A model generated the notes under the pieces. That model saw only the letters and a list, made by a program, of their open reading frames with translations, did not search any database and was not told the origin of the DNA. DNA of 27,422 nucleotides, taken from contig RFPR01000008.1 of assembly GCA_009928265.1 (NCBI GenBank), positions 1 to 27,422 on the forward strand, written 5' to 3'. Positions within the stretch are counted from its first letter, which is position 1, and every line of letters begins with the position of its first letter. Both the position numbers and the translations under genes were made by a program. Shown one piece after another: positions 26,236 through 27,422 of this stretch. Source of the DNA: Pseudomonadota bacterium (GTDB lineage: Bacteria; Verrucomicrobiota; Verrucomicrobiia; Chthoniobacterales; UBA6821).

Positions 26236-27330
26236 ATGAGCAAAACTTACCGCATTGCAGTATTGGCCGGAGACGGCATCGGACCTGAGGTAATGGCCGA
26301 GGCCTCAAAGGTTCTCCGCGTCGTCGAGAAGAAGTTCGGATTCACCCTTCAGGAGACAGCGATGCCCGTGGGTGGCGCCGGTATTGACGAGAAGGGGAAA
26401 GCCCTTCCCGCCGAGACCCTCAAGGTCTGCGAGGAGAGCGATGCGATCCTCTTTGGTTCGGTAGGTGGTCCCAAGTGGGAGAACCTCCCTCCGAACGAGC
26501 AACCCGAGCGCGCTGCTTTGCTTCCTTTGCGCAAGCACTTCGGACTCTTTGCCAATCTCCGCCCCTGCATCTGTCTGCCGGAGCTTGCCCATGCCTCCCC
26601 CCTCCGTGCCGAGTCGGTGGCCGGCGGAGTCGATGTACTCTGCGTGCGTGAACTGACTGGCGGTCTCTATTTCGGTGAGCCGAAATTCCTCAAGGAGGAG
26701 GCCGATCCCATCGCCGTCGACACCATGGTCTACAAGAAGAGCGAGATCGAGCGCATAGCCCGCGTCGCCTTTGAGGCTGCCCGTGGCCGAGGGAAGAAGC
26801 TCACCTCGATCGACAAGGCTAATGTCCTCCAGAACGGCATCCTATGGCGTCGCACGGTCAACGAGATCGCCAAGGAGTTCCCCGACGTCCAGCTTTCTCA
26901 CCTCTACGTCGACAACGCTGCGATGCAACTCATCAAGAACCCGAAGCAGTTCGACGTCGTCCTGGCAGAGAATCTCTTCGGCGATATCCTCAGTGACGAA
27001 ATGGCGATGATCGCGGGATCCCTTGGTATGCTCCCGAGCGCGAGTCTGGGTCAGTCCAAGGGGGAGTCCCGCCGCTTCGGCATGTACGAGCCGAGCGGTG
27101 GCACCGCGCCCGACATCGCCGGCAAGGGGATCGCCAACCCCATCGCTCAGATCCTAAGTGCCGGCATGCTCCTGCGTCATTCCCTCAACGAAGCCTCCGC
27201 CGCCGATGCGATTGACGCTGCTGTCCGCAAGGTCATCGCCTCGGGACTGCGCACTGGTGACATCTGGTCCGAAGGGACGACCAAGATCGGTACGGTCGCG
27301 ATGGGTGACGCCATCGCCGCTGCGTTCTGA
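26236..27330 (+). CDS. leuB: 3-isopropylmalate dehydrogenase
   Basis: This enzyme catalyses NAD-dependent oxidative decarboxylation of 3-isopropylmalate in leucine synthesis. It is 364 aa from ATG 26236; an in-frame GTG at 26221 is less likely. The N-terminal nucleotide-fold segment is IAVLAGDGIGPEVMAEA. VRELTGGLYFGEPK is the LeuB-specific substrate loop, which separates it from isocitrate and tartrate dehydrogenases. The metal-binding aspartates lie in NLFGDILSDE. GTAPDIAGKGIANPIA is the NAD-binding loop, written here after EPSGG where most homologues have EPVHGS. The leucine genes leuA and leuCD are not in the window. It is preceded by a structured 183-bp spacer. Confidence 0.97.
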   Translation: MSKTYRIAVLAGDGIGPEVMAEASKVLRVVEKKFGFTLQETAMPVGGAGIDEKGKALPAETLKVCEESDAILFGSVGGPKWENLPPNEQPERAALLPLRKHFGLFANLRPCICLPELAHASPLRAESVAGGVDVLCVRELTGGLYFGEPKFLKEEADPIAVDTMVYKKSEIERIARVAFEAARGRGKKLTSIDKANVLQNGILWRRTVNEIAKEFPDVQLSHLYVDNAAMQLIKNPKQFDVVLAENLFGDILSDEMAMIAGSLGMLPSASLGQSKGESRRFGMYEPSGGTAPDIAGKGIANPIAQILSAGMLLRHSLNEASAADAIDAAVRKVIASGLRTGDIWSEGTTKIGTVAMGDAIAAAF

Positions 27331-27409
27331 TTCGCAATCACCGTCGGGAGAGGTTCTGTACGGGGGAAAAATCCTTGCCAAAAACAGGTCGGGGAAGGCA
27401 CCTTCGCAC

Positions 27410-27422
27410 ATGGCTGAGATAC
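27410..27422 (+). CDS. Possible start of a gene cut by the window edge
   Basis: ATG 27410 is followed by GCT GAG ATA (MAEI) and the edge. A GGGGAAGG stretch ends about 10 bases upstream and could be a Shine-Dalgarno. Four codons cannot identify a product. The leuB 3' region (27331-27409) shows no terminator, so this could be a following gene or chance. Confidence 0.25.

Overview
This window (roughly 60% G+C, strongly C/G-ending codons in the ribosomal and RNA polymerase genes) reads as a chromosomal housekeeping region of a Gram-negative-type bacterium. A lipoprotein with a lipobox, an ExbB/ExbD pair, an HtrA protease and several secreted Pro-rich proteins point to a diderm envelope. A small Lys-rich DUF2934 protein, rpoC followed directly by rpsB-tsf, and the lack of Shine-Dalgarno motifs before the translation genes fit Verrucomicrobiota best. 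That placement is an inference; no 16S rRNA gene is present.

Layout. (1) Positions 1-13260, plus strand, hold the information-processing block: the end of rplJ, rplL, rpoB, rpoC, rpsB, tsf, a stand-alone PTS EIIA-type protein and argS. The rplL-rpoB spacer (328 bp) is highly structured, with a large inverted repeat, a terminator-like hairpin with a T tract and two further hairpins, which fits attenuation between ribosomal protein and polymerase genes. (2) tRNA-Ser(CGA) lies at 13310-13401 and abuts the 3' end of aroB with only 4 bp between them. (3) From 22724 down to 13406, minus strand, runs an envelope gene cluster: exbB, exbD, a large TPR protein, a secreted PsbP/DcrB-like protein, an HtrA-type protease, a membrane-anchored protein, a secreted protein, an L,D-transpeptidase lipoprotein and finally aroB. 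exbD, the TPR gene, the PsbP-like gene and the protease gene are chained by 4-bp ATGA overlaps. (4) From 22889 to the end are smaller units: a 57-aa orphan protein with a strong terminator, purB, a DUF2934 protein (minus), a four-helix holin-like membrane protein, trpF and leuB, plus a possible gene start at the right edge.

The biosynthetic genes (aroB, trpF, leuB, purB) are ordinary by sequence. No mobile elements, CRISPR arrays, pseudogenes or prophage blocks were seen. The most interesting parts are the ATGA-coupled envelope cluster with its uncharacterised periplasmic partners, the 57-aa protein with its structured upstream region, the rplL-rpoB leader, and the apparent Shine-Dalgarno-free starts of the highly expressed genes.
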